Origin: VXNE01 sp963664635
GTDB lineage: Bacteria > Pseudomonadota > Gammaproteobacteria > Pseudomonadales > Azotimanducaceae
Reading direction: 5' to 3'
DNA length: 64,000 nt
Assembly (NCBI GenBank): GCA_963664635.1
Contig: OY761542.1
Coordinates: forward strand, 1-64,000
The notes beneath the pieces are model-generated. The model saw only the letters and a list, made by a program, of their open reading frames with translations. It had not been told where the DNA came from and did not search any database. The translations under genes were made by a program, and so were the position numbers. Shown piece by piece: positions 26,619 to 35,881 of this stretch. The stretch's first letter is position 1; each line of letters starts with the position of its first letter.

Positions 26619-28364
26619 TCACGCCTTGGCGGCGCCGCCGGTGTCCGCGTGCTCGATGCGGTAGGTGATGAACCACTGCTGCGCCATCGACAGCAGGTTG
26701 TTGACGAGCCAATAGAGCACGAGCCCCGCCGGGAAGAAGAGGAAAAGCACGGTGAACATGATGGGCATCATCTTCATGATCCGCGCCTGCATCGGGTCGG
26801 GCATCGGCGGGTTCAGGGTCTGCTGGAAGAACATCGACGCGCCCATCAGGATCGGCAGCACGAAGAACGGGTCCATCGACGCGAGGTCGTCGATCCACAG
26901 AAAGAACGGCGCCTGACGCAGCTCGACGCTCTCGTAGAGCACCCAGTACAGCGCGATGAACACCGGCATCTGCAGCAGCATCGGCAGGCAGCCGCCGAGG
27001 GGGTTCGCCTTCTCCTTCTTGTAGAGCTCCATCATCTCCTGCGAGAGCTTCTGGCGATCGCCGGCGTGCCGCTCCTGCAGGCGCTTCAACTGCGGCGTCA
27101 GCTTGCGCATCTTGGCCATCGACTTGTAGCTCGCGGCCGACAGCGGGTAGAGGACAAGCTTGATGACCAGCGTCATGAGGATGATCGCGACGCCCCAGTT
27201 CGCGATCATCCCGTGGATCCCGTCCAACAGGTAGAAGAGCGGCACCGCCAGCCACCACAGGATTCCGTAGTCGACCGTCAGGTCCAGGTTGGACGCGATC
27301 TCCGCGAGGCGTTTCTGGTTCTTCGGTCCCGCATAGAAACCCGCGGTGATGCTGCCGATCTCACCCGGTCCGACCGAGAACGCCGGTCCCGTGAAGCCGA
27401 CGATGTAGGTGCCGTCGCCATTTCGGTTCGGGTACCCGTAGTAGCGGTTCCGCTGGTCCGGATTCGCCACCCAGGCGCTGAGAAAATAGTGCTGCAGGAT
27501 CGCGATCCAGCCGCCGTCGACCTCCTCGCGGAGCGCTTCTTCGGCCAGGTCCTCGAAATCCACCTTGTCGTAGCGCGACTCGGCCGTGGTCAGCGCCGCG
27601 CCGAGGTACGGCCGCGGCCCCAGGAACATCTGGCCGCCCTCCGGCAGGGACTCGTCCCGCTTGAGCTGCGCGAAGAGATTCGCCGCCATCGGCTCGGAGG
27701 TCTGGTTGTGCATGCGGTACTCGAGACCGACGTAGTAGTCCGCGGGATCGAAGCGGAAGCGTTTCTCCACCGAGACATCGTCGTCCGCGTAGCGCAGCAC
27801 CACGTCCTGGGCTTCGTCCACGATGCGATAGGACCGCGCATCCGCCGCGTAGAGCGGCCGTTCGCCGCGCGCATCGAGCCCGTCGCGCCCCACCAGACCG
27901 CTCTGCGCCACGTAGGTGTGGCCCGGCCGCCGGTCGAGCAGCACGAAAGGCGTATCCGGGAGATCCAGGCTGACCGGGTACTGGGGGAGATGCACGCCGA
28001 CGATGTCTCCGCCGCGAGGGTCTATCCAGACGGTCATGGTGGGTGTGGAAACCTCGACCAGCCTGGCGTCCGAGACGACCGCGGTCCGCTGGCCGGCGGG
28101 CTCGGGCCCGGCTTCCAGCGGGACGTCGGGGACGTCCGTCGGCATTTCCGAGCGTGGTTGGCTCGGTGCTTCGACCACCGGCACGCCGGGATCCGCCACC
28201 GGAGCGGGCGCGCGCTCCGCCGGCCCTTCAACCGTGGTGGGCGGCGCCGAACTGCCGGGCGCGGGGGCCTGGCCGTAGTCTTCCTGCCACGCGAGCATCA
28301 GCAGGTATCCGGTCACCGCCAGGGCGACGATGAGCACGATCCTCTGGATTTCTGCAGACGGCAT
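26619..28364 (-). CDS. yidC: Membrane protein insertase YidC
   Basis: 581 residues of the gram-negative type: an N-terminal helix (IQRIVLIVALAVTGYLLMLAWQ), a large periplasmic domain (to about 355), then the conserved five-helix core (GWAFIANWG-like GMIANWGVAIILMTLVIKLVLYPLSAASYKSMAKMRKLTPQL, IALYWVLYESVELRQAPFFLWI). It inserts subunits such as AtpE. It lies between yidD and mnmE. Confidence 0.97.
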   Translation of the reverse strand: MPSAEIQRIVLIVALAVTGYLLMLAWQEDYGQAPAPGSSAPPTTVEGPAERAPAPVADPGVPVVEAPSQPRSEMPTDVPDVPLEAGPEPAGQRTAVVSDARLVEVSTPTMTVWIDPRGGDIVGVHLPQYPVSLDLPDTPFVLLDRRPGHTYVAQSGLVGRDGLDARGERPLYAADARSYRIVDEAQDVVLRYADDDVSVEKRFRFDPADYYVGLEYRMHNQTSEPMAANLFAQLKRDESLPEGGQMFLGPRPYLGAALTTAESRYDKVDFEDLAEEALREEVDGGWIAILQHYFLSAWVANPDQRNRYYGYPNRNGDGTYIVGFTGPAFSVGPGEIGSITAGFYAGPKNQKRLAEIASNLDLTVDYGILWWLAVPLFYLLDGIHGMIANWGVAIILMTLVIKLVLYPLSAASYKSMAKMRKLTPQLKRLQERHAGDRQKLSQEMMELYKKEKANPLGGCLPMLLQMPVFIALYWVLYESVELRQAPFFLWIDDLASMDPFFVLPILMGASMFFQQTLNPPMPDPMQARIMKMMPIMFTVLFLFFPAGLVLYWLVNNLLSMAQQWFITYRIEHADTGGAAKA

Positions 28365-28400
28365 GGGTCGGACCTGTATGGGCGCGGCGAGCGTGCGGGT

Positions 28401-28718
28401 TCAGCCGCCGGGCGGCACGGGGTCGTAGCCGCCGTCGTGCCAGGGATGACATCTGCCGATGCGCTTGACCGCCAGCCATCCGCCCCGCCACAGGCCGTGG
28501 ACCCGGAACGCCTCCAGCGCATACGCCGAACAGGAGGGATGGAAGCGGCAACTGCGGGGCAGCAGGGGGCTCAGCACGTAACGGTAGACGCGCACGAAAA
28601 CCATCGCCACCGTCGCGGGCGCCTGCAGTGCCAGCGTCCACACCGCCCTGGGACTCCACCCGGCGATGGCGGCGGGAGGAGGCGAGCCCGGCGAGCGGGT
28701 TGCGTGTCTTTCGGTCAC
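28401..28718 (-). CDS. yidD: Membrane protein insertion efficiency factor YidD
   Basis: 105 residues. It has the signature YRYVLSPLLPRSCRFHPSCSAYALEAFRVHG and RIGRCHPWHDGGYDPVP with the three conserved Cys. It carries about 25 extra residues at the N-terminus. The start overlaps the rnpA stop by 4 bases. It assists YidC-dependent insertion. Confidence 0.95.
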   Translation of the reverse strand: MTERHATRSPGSPPPAAIAGWSPRAVWTLALQAPATVAMVFVRVYRYVLSPLLPRSCRFHPSCSAYALEAFRVHGLWRGGWLAVKRIGRCHPWHDGGYDPVPPGG

Positions 28719-29062
28719 TGCACTCTCTGCCGGTTCTGCCAGCTCTGCCAGATTTCGTCCGCCGCGGCTCGTACGTTGCCGACGCCCGTCACCATGACCA
28801 CGATGTCCAACGCGGGCAGCTCCGGTCGCGCCAAACGAAACGATTCCCGGATCTGGCGTTTCGCCCGGTTGCGGTCGACGGCCCGTTTGAGAATCCGCTT
28901 GGGGACCACCAGTCCGAGACGGGCACCGTCCATTCTATTCGGTCGCGCCAGCAGACGTAACGGTCCCTGGCGCACTCGGGTGGACGGATGTGCGAAGACC
29001 CGGTCGAAGTCCGACCGTCGGGTGATCCTTGCGGTCCTCGAGAACCGGTAGTCGGAGGCCAA
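28715..29062 (-). CDS. rnpA: Ribonuclease P protein component
   Basis: 115 residues. YRFSRTARITRRSDFDRVFAH and the RNA-binding RNR motif (LKRAVDRNRAKRQIRESFR) are present. The start seems to be TTG at 29062, since no in-frame ATG or GTG lies upstream before the protein-like region. It is encoded between rpmH and yidD as in most bacteria. Confidence 0.95.
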   Translation of the reverse strand: MASDYRFSRTARITRRSDFDRVFAHPSTRVRQGPLRLLARPNRMDGARLGLVVPKRILKRAVDRNRAKRQIRESFRLARPELPALDIVVMVTGVGNVRAAADEIWQSWQNRQRVQ

Positions 29063-29201
29063 GTGTGATGGTTCGAGACCCCACGCCTCGCGGCGCAGGG
29101 CTAGGCGCGTCGCCTGGCGGCGACGCGATCAAGTTGCTCCGCAACCTGGAGGCACTGTTCGCACACTTGGCTCATCCGTCCGCTCAAGGGCTGCTCGAGG
29201 G

Positions 29202-29336
29202 CTAGACGGTCAGGCGTTTCCTGCCCTTCGCGCGCCGTGCGTTCAGCACCTTGCGCCCTCCGCGGGTGGACATCCGCGCCCGAAAACCGTGCGTGCGCTT
29301 CCGCTTGATGCGGCTCGGCTGGTAGGTGCGTTTCAT
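29202..29336 (-). CDS. rpmH: 50S ribosomal protein L34
   Basis: 44 residues: begins MKRTYQPSRIKRKRTHGFR, continues ARMSTRGGRKVLNARRAKG and ends RKRLTV. It is a typical full-length L34. The gene faces away from dnaA across the origin-like gap and heads the rpmH-rnpA-yidD-yidC operon. Confidence 0.98.
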   Translation of the reverse strand: MKRTYQPSRIKRKRTHGFRARMSTRGGRKVLNARRAKGRKRLTV

Positions 29337-29850
29337 GACGCCTCCGTCAAGATGCGAGTGCCCGACTCAAGACCGGCGACCTTGGCGGGGTTTCGCGATG
29401 AGGCCCGGTGGGCGGGAGCGCGATTGTAGGGAGCGCTCCGTGCCATCGTCAATAAGAACAGGATTGACCCTGTGAGAAATGATTGCTGTTGTTGTTGGTA
29501 CCGTGTCCGGCTGTGCGTAGTGGGGCTAAGCCGTTCAATTCGTGAGACATTTCTCACAGCCGAAGATGTGCATTTCCTACGGGTAAGGTGGGCTTTCGCC
29601 GGGAGAATGTGATCGGTTTGCTGCAACGTGCGAGTTGTCCACAGGTTACGCACGGTGGTTTTCACAAGATATCCATTGGACGGTGACCGGGGACGGGGAC
29701 ATCGGCCGGCGCTCGAAAATTTGTAAGCATTTGATTTAAATTCTGATTATGTCGATAGGGCGGCTGTCGGGCAGGAATCCTTTCGCAGCCGGATTGTGAT
29801 CGTGCATAGAATGGAAGCCGAGGGGGGTCGCGAAGTTCCGGGGGGCCAAA
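29337..29850. other. Probable replication origin region (oriC) between rpmH and dnaA
   Basis: 514 non-coding bases in the position of oriC in Pseudomonas-like bacteria. Two near-consensus DnaA boxes, each one mismatch from TTWTNCACA, lie close together: TTGTCCACA (about 29635-29643) and GTTTTCACA (about 29657-29665). An AT-rich patch follows (29715-29750, with GATTTAAATTCTGATTAT), fit for unwinding. A perfect hairpin GTGAGA-CATT-TCTCAC spans 29542-29557, and its right arm also pairs with TGTGAGAAATG at 29471. Divergent rpmH and dnaA promoters should also lie here. Core gene strand bias switches at this point. Confidence 0.75.
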
Positions 29851-31149
29851 ATGGTGTGGGAGGAGTGTGTCGCGCGGTTGCAAAGCGAGCTGTCACCGGA
29901 GGTCTTCAACACCTGGATCCGACCCCTGCGGGCTCGCTACGGCGAGTCCAATCTCAGCATCGAGGCGCCGAACCGTTACGTGCGCCAGGAAGTCCAGACG
30001 CGGTACCTCGCGCGCATCGAGGAGCTGGTCGATCTGCTCGGCGACCCGGCGAGTCCCATGGCGGTGGAACTCACGGAAACGAACCGGCCGCGGGCCGCGG
30101 CGCCGGTGCGGTCGGGACGGCTGGCATCCACCGAGGCGCTGAACCCGGGTTTCACCTTCGAGACCTTCGTCGAGGGCAAGTCGAACGAGATGGCCAAGGC
30201 GGCGGCGCTGCAGGTCGCCAGCAACACGGGGAAGTCCTATAACCCCCTGCTGCTGTACGGCGGCACCGGGCTCGGCAAGACCCACCTGATGCAGGCCGTC
30301 GGCAACGGGGCACTGTCGCAGAGACCGCGGGCGAGGGTCGTGTACGTGCACTCGCAGCAGTTCGTTCAGGAGATGGTCAGGGCGTTAAAAGACGCTACAA
30401 TTCAAGACTTTACGCAGCACTACCGCACGCTCGACGTACTGCTTATCGACGATGTGCAGTTCTTCGCGCAGAAGGCTCGGTCCCAGGACGAGTTCTTCCA
30501 CATCTTCAACGCGCTCTCGGAACCCGGCCGCCAGATGGTGCTGACCTGCGACCGGTATCCGCGGGACGTGGCGGGACTCGAGGAGCGCCTCAAGTCGCGC
30601 TTCGTCTGGGGACTGACGGTCGAAGTGGAGCCGCCGGAACTCGAGACGCGCGTCGCCATCCTCATGAAGAAGGCGGAGGCCGAGGGATTCGAACTCGATG
30701 GCGAGGTGGCGTTCTTCATCGCCGAACGGATCCGGTCCAACGTGCGCGAACTCGAAGGCGCCCTGCGCAGGGTGCACGCCAACGCGCGATTCACGGGCAG
30801 CCGCATTACCACGGAGCAGGTGCGGCGCGTGCTGCACGACCTGTTCGCCATCCATGGCCGGCAGATCAGCATCGACGACATCCAGCGCGTGGTCGCCGAG
30901 CATTACCGGGTCACGGTTTCGGACATGCTGTCGAAGCGGCGCAGCCGCACGGTGGTCTGGCCGCGCCACGTGGCGATCTACCTGACCAAGGAACTCACCA
31001 ACTACTCGCTGCCGGAGATCGGCAAGTCCTTCGGCGGCCGCGATCACACCACGGTGCTGCACGCCTATCGTAAGATACGCGACGCGAAGGAAAGCAACGT
31101 CGAACTGGCCGAGGACTGTCGCAACCTCCAGCGGCAGTTGACGAGCTGA
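29851..31149 (+). CDS. dnaA: Chromosomal replication initiator DnaA
   Basis: 432 residues with a short domain II. Domain I starts MVWEECVARLQSELSPEVFNTWI. The AAA+ core has Walker A GGTGLGKTHLM, Walker B LLIDDVQFF and a sensor 2 region. The C-terminal DNA-binding domain ends in GGRDHTTVLHAYRKI, the DnaA-box-reading signature. It starts the dnaA-dnaN-recF-gyrB series. Confidence 0.98.
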   Translation: MVWEECVARLQSELSPEVFNTWIRPLRARYGESNLSIEAPNRYVRQEVQTRYLARIEELVDLLGDPASPMAVELTETNRPRAAAPVRSGRLASTEALNPGFTFETFVEGKSNEMAKAAALQVASNTGKSYNPLLLYGGTGLGKTHLMQAVGNGALSQRPRARVVYVHSQQFVQEMVRALKDATIQDFTQHYRTLDVLLIDDVQFFAQKARSQDEFFHIFNALSEPGRQMVLTCDRYPRDVAGLEERLKSRFVWGLTVEVEPPELETRVAILMKKAEAEGFELDGEVAFFIAERIRSNVRELEGALRRVHANARFTGSRITTEQVRRVLHDLFAIHGRQISIDDIQRVVAEHYRVTVSDMLSKRRSRTVVWPRHVAIYLTKELTNYSLPEIGKSFGGRDHTTVLHAYRKIRDAKESNVELAEDCRNLQRQLTS

Positions 31150-31220
31150 ACGTAGCCTGGGAGCGGTACTCCGGGCGGGACCGAGGGAACGTCGGAAGGT
31201 AATCCGGGGAAGACAACCAC

Positions 31221-32324
31221 ATGAAATTCACGGCCGAACGGGAGACGTTGCTGCGCGCGCTATCGATGGTGACGGGCGTCGTCGAGCGCCGGCAGACGCT
31301 GCCGGTGCTGTCCAATCTGCTCGTCGAGGCGCGGGAGGACGGGTTGTCCATGACCGCGACGGACCTCGAGGTGGAATTGAGCGTCCGGGTGCGGGAAGGC
31401 GTGGACATCGACCGTCCCGGGCGCGCGACGATTCCGGGCCGCAAGCTCGTGGACATCTGGCGCTCGCTGCCCGACGGCGTGCGCATCTCGGTGGAAGTGG
31501 CGGAACAGGTCACCGTCCGGGCGGGGAAAAGCCGGTTCACCCTGGCGACGCTGCCGGTGGACGAGTACCCGGAGATGGCGGAGCCGAAGAGCGACGTCAA
31601 GGTCCTCGTGCCCGTGGATGATGTCCGGCGGCTCCTGGAGCAGACGAGCTTCGCCATGGCGCAGCAGGATGTCCGCTATTTCCTGAACGGGATGCTGTTC
31701 GAGATCACCGGCGAGTACGTGCGCACCGTGGCCACCGACGGTCACCGGCTGGCCATGTGCACGTGGGAGGGCGGCGCGCAGGGCGTCGACCGGCTGCAGG
31801 CCATCGTGCCGCGCAAGGGGGTGAACGAGCTCACGCGTCTCCTCGGCGAAGGCGAGGAGCCGCTGCTGATCGCCCTGGGCAGCAATCATCTGCGCGTGGT
31901 CCAGGGCGGCTACACGCTCGTGTCGAAGCTGGTCGACGGGCAGTTCCCGGACTACGAGCGCGTGATTCCCAAGAACGGGGAGCACTATGTCACGGGCGAC
32001 CGCGAGACGCTCCGGCGGTCGCTGCGGAGCACGTCCATCCTGTCGAACGAGAAGTACCGGGGCGTGCGCCTGTCGCTCGACAAGGAACAGATGACCGTGC
32101 AGGCGAACAACCCGGACCAGGAAGAGGCGGAGGACGTCATCGCGGTCGAATACGACGGCGATCCGCTGGAGATCGGCTTCAACGCCGACTACCTGCTCGA
32201 CATCCTGAACGCCCTGTCCGGCGACAGCGTGCGGATGTGCGTGTCCGACGGCAACAGCAGCGCGCTGGTCGAGGGGCCGGAGGAGGAGGGAGCCCTGTTC
32301 GTCGTGATGCCGATGCGCCTATGA
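31221..32324 (+). CDS. dnaN: DNA polymerase III beta sliding clamp
   Basis: 367 residues, the standard size, with three clamp repeats. It begins MKFTAERETLLRALSMVTGVVERRQTLPVLSN, contains TVATDGHRLAMC, and ends in the conserved VVMPMRL. It lies 71 bases after dnaA; recF starts one base after its stop. Confidence 0.98.
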   Translation: MKFTAERETLLRALSMVTGVVERRQTLPVLSNLLVEAREDGLSMTATDLEVELSVRVREGVDIDRPGRATIPGRKLVDIWRSLPDGVRISVEVAEQVTVRAGKSRFTLATLPVDEYPEMAEPKSDVKVLVPVDDVRRLLEQTSFAMAQQDVRYFLNGMLFEITGEYVRTVATDGHRLAMCTWEGGAQGVDRLQAIVPRKGVNELTRLLGEGEEPLLIALGSNHLRVVQGGYTLVSKLVDGQFPDYERVIPKNGEHYVTGDRETLRRSLRSTSILSNEKYRGVRLSLDKEQMTVQANNPDQEEAEDVIAVEYDGDPLEIGFNADYLLDILNALSGDSVRMCVSDGNSSALVEGPEEEGALFVVMPMRL

Positions 32325-32325
32325 C

Positions 32326-33405
32326 GTGATCATCGAGCATGTGGAGGTTCGTTGCGTCCGCAACGTAACGGCCGCTTCGCTCGATCTCTCCCCGGGGCTG
32401 AACCTCCTGGTCGGTCTCAACGGGGCCGGCAAGACGGCCGTGCTTGAGGCGCTACACCTGCTGATTCGCGGTCGTTCGTTCCGCGGCCGCGGCGTCTCCC
32501 TCCTGATCCAGCACGGCGAACCGGCGCTGTCCGTGCATCTCCGGGGCTCGGACCCCGCGCGCGGGCGCGTCAACCTGGGCGTCGCGCGCGAGCGGTCCAA
32601 TGACACGGAACTGCGGCTCAACGGGGAAGCCGTCCGGCAGGCATCCGTCGTGGCGGGACTCCTGCCCATGCAGTTGTTGCTGCCGGACCTGGCCGAACTC
32701 GTGTTCGGGAGCCCCGGGGAGCGGCGCCAGTGGCTCGACTGGGGCGTGTTTCACGTGAAACACGACTACGTCGACACGCTGCGGGACTATCTGCGCTCGG
32801 TGCGCCAGCGCAACGCGGTCCTCCGGACCGAGGACCACGGCACCCTGGAGGCCTGGACCGTGCGGATGGTCGAACTCGGCGAAGCCGTCACGGAGGCGCG
32901 CCGGAGCTACGTTGAGGCGGTGCGGCCGACGGTCCTCGAGTGCCTGGAGGAACTCGCGCCCGGGCTCGCGGTGACGCTGGAGTACTACCCGGGACACCAG
33001 GGCGATTCGCTGGCGAAAGAGGTGTCCGAGAGCACCCCGCGCGATGTAAAATCGGGCACTACACAGGTAGGCCCTCACCGTGCGGACATCCGCTTGGCAT
33101 CGGATCGCGGAAGGGTCGCCGGCATATTGTCCAGGGGCCAGGGCAAGGCGCTCGCAAGCGCGTTGCGGATTGGTCAGGCGAAAGCACTGCTGGACGAGCA
33201 GGGAGCCCGGAGTCTGTTCCTGATAGACGACGTATGGGCGGAGTTGGACGACGACCACAGCGTCCGGTTCTTTGGGCTCCTCGATGAGATGGATTGCCAG
33301 ATTCTGGCCACTTCGACGCACGAGCCACGGTTGGCGGAGGCGTTTGGCCGGGGTCGGTCGAAAGTGTTTCACGTGGAACAGGGTGCCGTGACCGAGCATG
33401 ACTGA
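32326..33405 (+). CDS. recF: DNA replication and repair protein RecF
   Basis: 359 residues from GTG 32326. It has Walker A GLNGAGKTAVLEAL, the ABC-type signature in LSRGQGKALASAL, and Walker B LFLIDDVWAELDDDH. RecF loads RecA at gaps. Two parS sites lie inside it, one central and one 25 bases before its end. It overlaps the gyrB start by 8 bases. Confidence 0.97.
   Translation: MIIEHVEVRCVRNVTAASLDLSPGLNLLVGLNGAGKTAVLEALHLLIRGRSFRGRGVSLLIQHGEPALSVHLRGSDPARGRVNLGVARERSNDTELRLNGEAVRQASVVAGLLPMQLLLPDLAELVFGSPGERRQWLDWGVFHVKHDYVDTLRDYLRSVRQRNAVLRTEDHGTLEAWTVRMVELGEAVTEARRSYVEAVRPTVLECLEELAPGLAVTLEYYPGHQGDSLAKEVSESTPRDVKSGTTQVGPHRADIRLASDRGRVAGILSRGQGKALASALRIGQAKALLDEQGARSLFLIDDVWAELDDDHSVRFFGLLDEMDCQILATSTHEPRLAEAFGRGRSKVFHVEQGAVTEHD
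32747..32762. promoter_or_regulatory. parS centromere site, perfect palindrome
   Basis: TGTTTCACGTGAAACA, a perfect 16-base match to the classical parS consensus bound by ParB (Spo0J). The palindrome extends one further base each side (GTG...CAC). It lies inside recF, about 3 kb from the origin-like gap. Confidence 0.93.
33365..33380. promoter_or_regulatory. parS centromere site, one-base variant
   Basis: TGTTTCACGTGGAACA differs from the perfect palindrome by one base and is intermediate between the TTTC/GAAA and TTCC/GGAA half-site forms known for parS. It lies in the last codons of recF (KVFHVEQG). Confidence 0.85.
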
Positions 33406-35836
33406 CCCGAGCATGACCGAAAGCAGCTACGACTCCCGCAACATCAAGGTGCTGCGGGGTCTGGACGCGGTACGCAAGCGTCCCGGGATGTACATCGGTG
33501 ACACCGAGGACGGGACGGGCCTGCACCACATGGTCCAGGAGCTCGTCGACAACGCCATCGACGAGGCCCTCGCCGGGCACTGCGACGAGATCCAGGTGAT
33601 CCTCCACCCGGGCGAGTCGGTCACGGTCACCGACAACGGCCGCGGCATCCCGGTCGACATCCATCCCGAAGAGGGCGTGTCCGCCGCCGAGGTCATCATG
33701 ACCACCCTGCACGCCGGCGGAAAGTTCGACGACAACAGCTACAAGGTGTCCGGGGGGCTGCATGGCGTCGGCGTCTCGGTAGTGAACGCCCTGTCGGAGG
33801 AACTGCGGCTCACGGTCCGGCGTGAAGGGCAGGTGTTCCTGCAGACGTACCGGGACGGCGAGCCGGAGGCGCCGCTGAAAGCCGTGGGCGAGACGCAGCG
33901 CCAGGGCACGGAGTGTTACTTCAAGCCGTCGCCGGAGACCTTCCGGAACATCGAGTTTCACTACGACATTCTGGCCAAGCGGCTGCGCGAACTGGCGTTC
34001 CTGAACTCCGGGGTGGCGATCCATCTGATCGACGAACGCACGGGCAAGTCGGCGGAGTTCCTCTACGAGGGGGGGCTGCGCGCGTTCGTCGAGTTCCTGA
34101 ACCAGAACAAGACATCGCTCAACGACATCTTCCATTTCGAGACGCAACGCGACGACGGCATCGGCGTCGAGATCGCCATGCAGTGGAACGACGGCTTCCA
34201 GGAGCAGGTCTTCGCCTACACCAACAATATCCCGCAAGGCGACGGGGGCACGCACATCGCGGGGTTCCGGGCCGGGCTGACGCGTACCCTGAACCAGTAC
34301 ATCGAACGGGAAGGCCTCCTCAAGAAGGCGCAGGTGGCCACGACCGGCGACGATGCGCGGGAAGGACTGACCGCCGTGGTGTCGGTGAAGGTCCCGGATC
34401 CGAAATTCTCGTCGCAGACCAAGGACAAGCTCGTCTCGAGCGAGGTGAAGACCGCGGTGGAGCAGGAGCTTTCGCGGCTGTTCACGGAGCATCTCGACGA
34501 GCATCCGGACGACGCCCGCAACGTCGTCACCAAGATGATCGACGCCGCGCGGGCGCGGGAGGCGGCACGCAAGGCGCGGGAGATGACGCGCCGCAAGGGC
34601 GCTCTCGACATCGCCGGTCTCCCGGGCAAGCTCGCGGACTGCCAGGAGAAGGACCCGGCGCTATCGGAGATCTACCTGGTCGAGGGCGACTCCGCCGGAG
34701 GTTCCGCCAAGCAGGGCCGGGACCGGCGTACGCAAGCCATATTGCCGCTGCGGGGCAAGATCCTCAACGTGGAGAAGGCGCGCTTCGACAAGATGCTGTC
34801 GTCCCAGGAGGTCGGCACGCTGGTCACGGCGCTCGGCTGCGGGATCGGGCACGACGAGTTCGACCTGGCAAAGCTCCGTTACCACTGGGTGATCGTGATG
34901 ACGGACGCGGACGTGGACGGCTCCCACATCCGCACGCTGCTGCTCACCTTCTTCTTCCGGCACATGCCCGAACTCATCGAGAACGGCCATGTCTTCATCG
35001 CTCAACCGCCGCTCTACAAGATCAAGCGCGGCCGGCAGGAGCGGTACGTGAAGGACGACGACGAACTGGACGACTATTTCCTGCAATCGGCGCTGGAGCA
35101 GGCGAAGCTGCACGTCAACGCGGACGCCCCGCCGATGGCCGATGCATCGGTGGAAGCGCTGGCGCGCCGGTATCAACACGTCATGCGGCGCCTGAACGCG
35201 ATGTCGCGCGTGTATCCGGTCGAGGTGACCCAGGTCATGCTCGACATGCCGCGCCTGACCCTGGAGGCGCTCGGCGACGAAGCGCAGGTGCGCGAGTGGG
35301 CGCGGGCGTACGGTGCGCTCCTCAATGTCGGCGGCAGTGGCAACGGGAACGGCAAGGCGACCGAAGTGCACGTCCGGGCGAACCCGGAGTACCAGATCTT
35401 TTACCCCGTCGTGGTCGTGTCCGGCCATGGAGGGACGGAAGAAACCGCGTTCGGGCACGAGTTCTTCCGGTCGCCGGAGTACGCGACCCTGTGTGCGCTC
35501 GCGGAGGACCTCGACGGACTCCTCGAGGAGGGGGCGTTCGTGGCGCGCGGAGAGCGGCGCCAGACCGCGGCGTCGTTCGCGGAGGTCTACAAGTGGATGC
35601 TGGGGGAAGCGCGGCGCGGCGTGGACCTGTCCCGCTACAAGGGCCTGGGGGAGATGAACCCGGAGCAGCTCTGGGAGACGACCATGGATCCCGAAGCCCG
35701 GCGGATGCTGCGCGTCAGCGTGGATGACGCGATCGAGGCGGACCGCATGTTCACGACGCTCATGGGCGACCAGGTCGAGCCGCGGCGGGAGTTCATCGAG
35801 GCGAACGCGCGGCTGGTGGTCAACCTCGACGTCTGA
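33398..35836 (+). CDS. gyrB: DNA gyrase subunit B
   Basis: 812 residues, the long gammaproteobacterial form with the extra domain within the Toprim part. It has the GHKL ATPase (VRKRPGMYIGDTEDG, DNGRGIPVDIH, SGGLHGVGVSVVNALS), Toprim (YLVEGDSAGGSAKQGRDRRTQAILPLRGK, VIVMTDADVDGSHIRTLLLTFFFR) and the C-terminal RYKGLGEMNPEQLW. ATG 33398 or 33413 may be the start; the former overlaps recF. Confidence 0.97.
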   Translation: MTDPSMTESSYDSRNIKVLRGLDAVRKRPGMYIGDTEDGTGLHHMVQELVDNAIDEALAGHCDEIQVILHPGESVTVTDNGRGIPVDIHPEEGVSAAEVIMTTLHAGGKFDDNSYKVSGGLHGVGVSVVNALSEELRLTVRREGQVFLQTYRDGEPEAPLKAVGETQRQGTECYFKPSPETFRNIEFHYDILAKRLRELAFLNSGVAIHLIDERTGKSAEFLYEGGLRAFVEFLNQNKTSLNDIFHFETQRDDGIGVEIAMQWNDGFQEQVFAYTNNIPQGDGGTHIAGFRAGLTRTLNQYIEREGLLKKAQVATTGDDAREGLTAVVSVKVPDPKFSSQTKDKLVSSEVKTAVEQELSRLFTEHLDEHPDDARNVVTKMIDAARAREAARKAREMTRRKGALDIAGLPGKLADCQEKDPALSEIYLVEGDSAGGSAKQGRDRRTQAILPLRGKILNVEKARFDKMLSSQEVGTLVTALGCGIGHDEFDLAKLRYHWVIVMTDADVDGSHIRTLLLTFFFRHMPELIENGHVFIAQPPLYKIKRGRQERYVKDDDELDDYFLQSALEQAKLHVNADAPPMADASVEALARRYQHVMRRLNAMSRVYPVEVTQVMLDMPRLTLEALGDEAQVREWARAYGALLNVGGSGNGNGKATEVHVRANPEYQIFYPVVVVSGHGGTEETAFGHEFFRSPEYATLCALAEDLDGLLEEGAFVARGERRQTAASFAEVYKWMLGEARRGVDLSRYKGLGEMNPEQLWETTMDPEARRMLRVSVDDAIEADRMFTTLMGDQVEPRREFIEANARLVVNLDV

Positions 35837-35848
35837 CCCCCCCCCCCC
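35837..35848. repeat. Run of twelve C
   Basis: The bases directly after the gyrB TGA are a 12-C homopolymer. Such runs are slippage-prone and hard to sequence; the exact count should be treated with care. It lies just before the glyoxalase-like gene. Confidence 0.8.
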
Positions 35849-35881
35849 GGCGCGCGCTCGCCACGCAACGGCGCACCATGC

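Noticed and set aside
25470..29051. A rightward open frame of more than 1100 codons across mnmE, yidC, yidD and rnpA
   Set aside because: It is antisense to four recognised genes and its sequence is Arg/Pro/His-rich without any domain. Long antisense frames are normal at this GC content.
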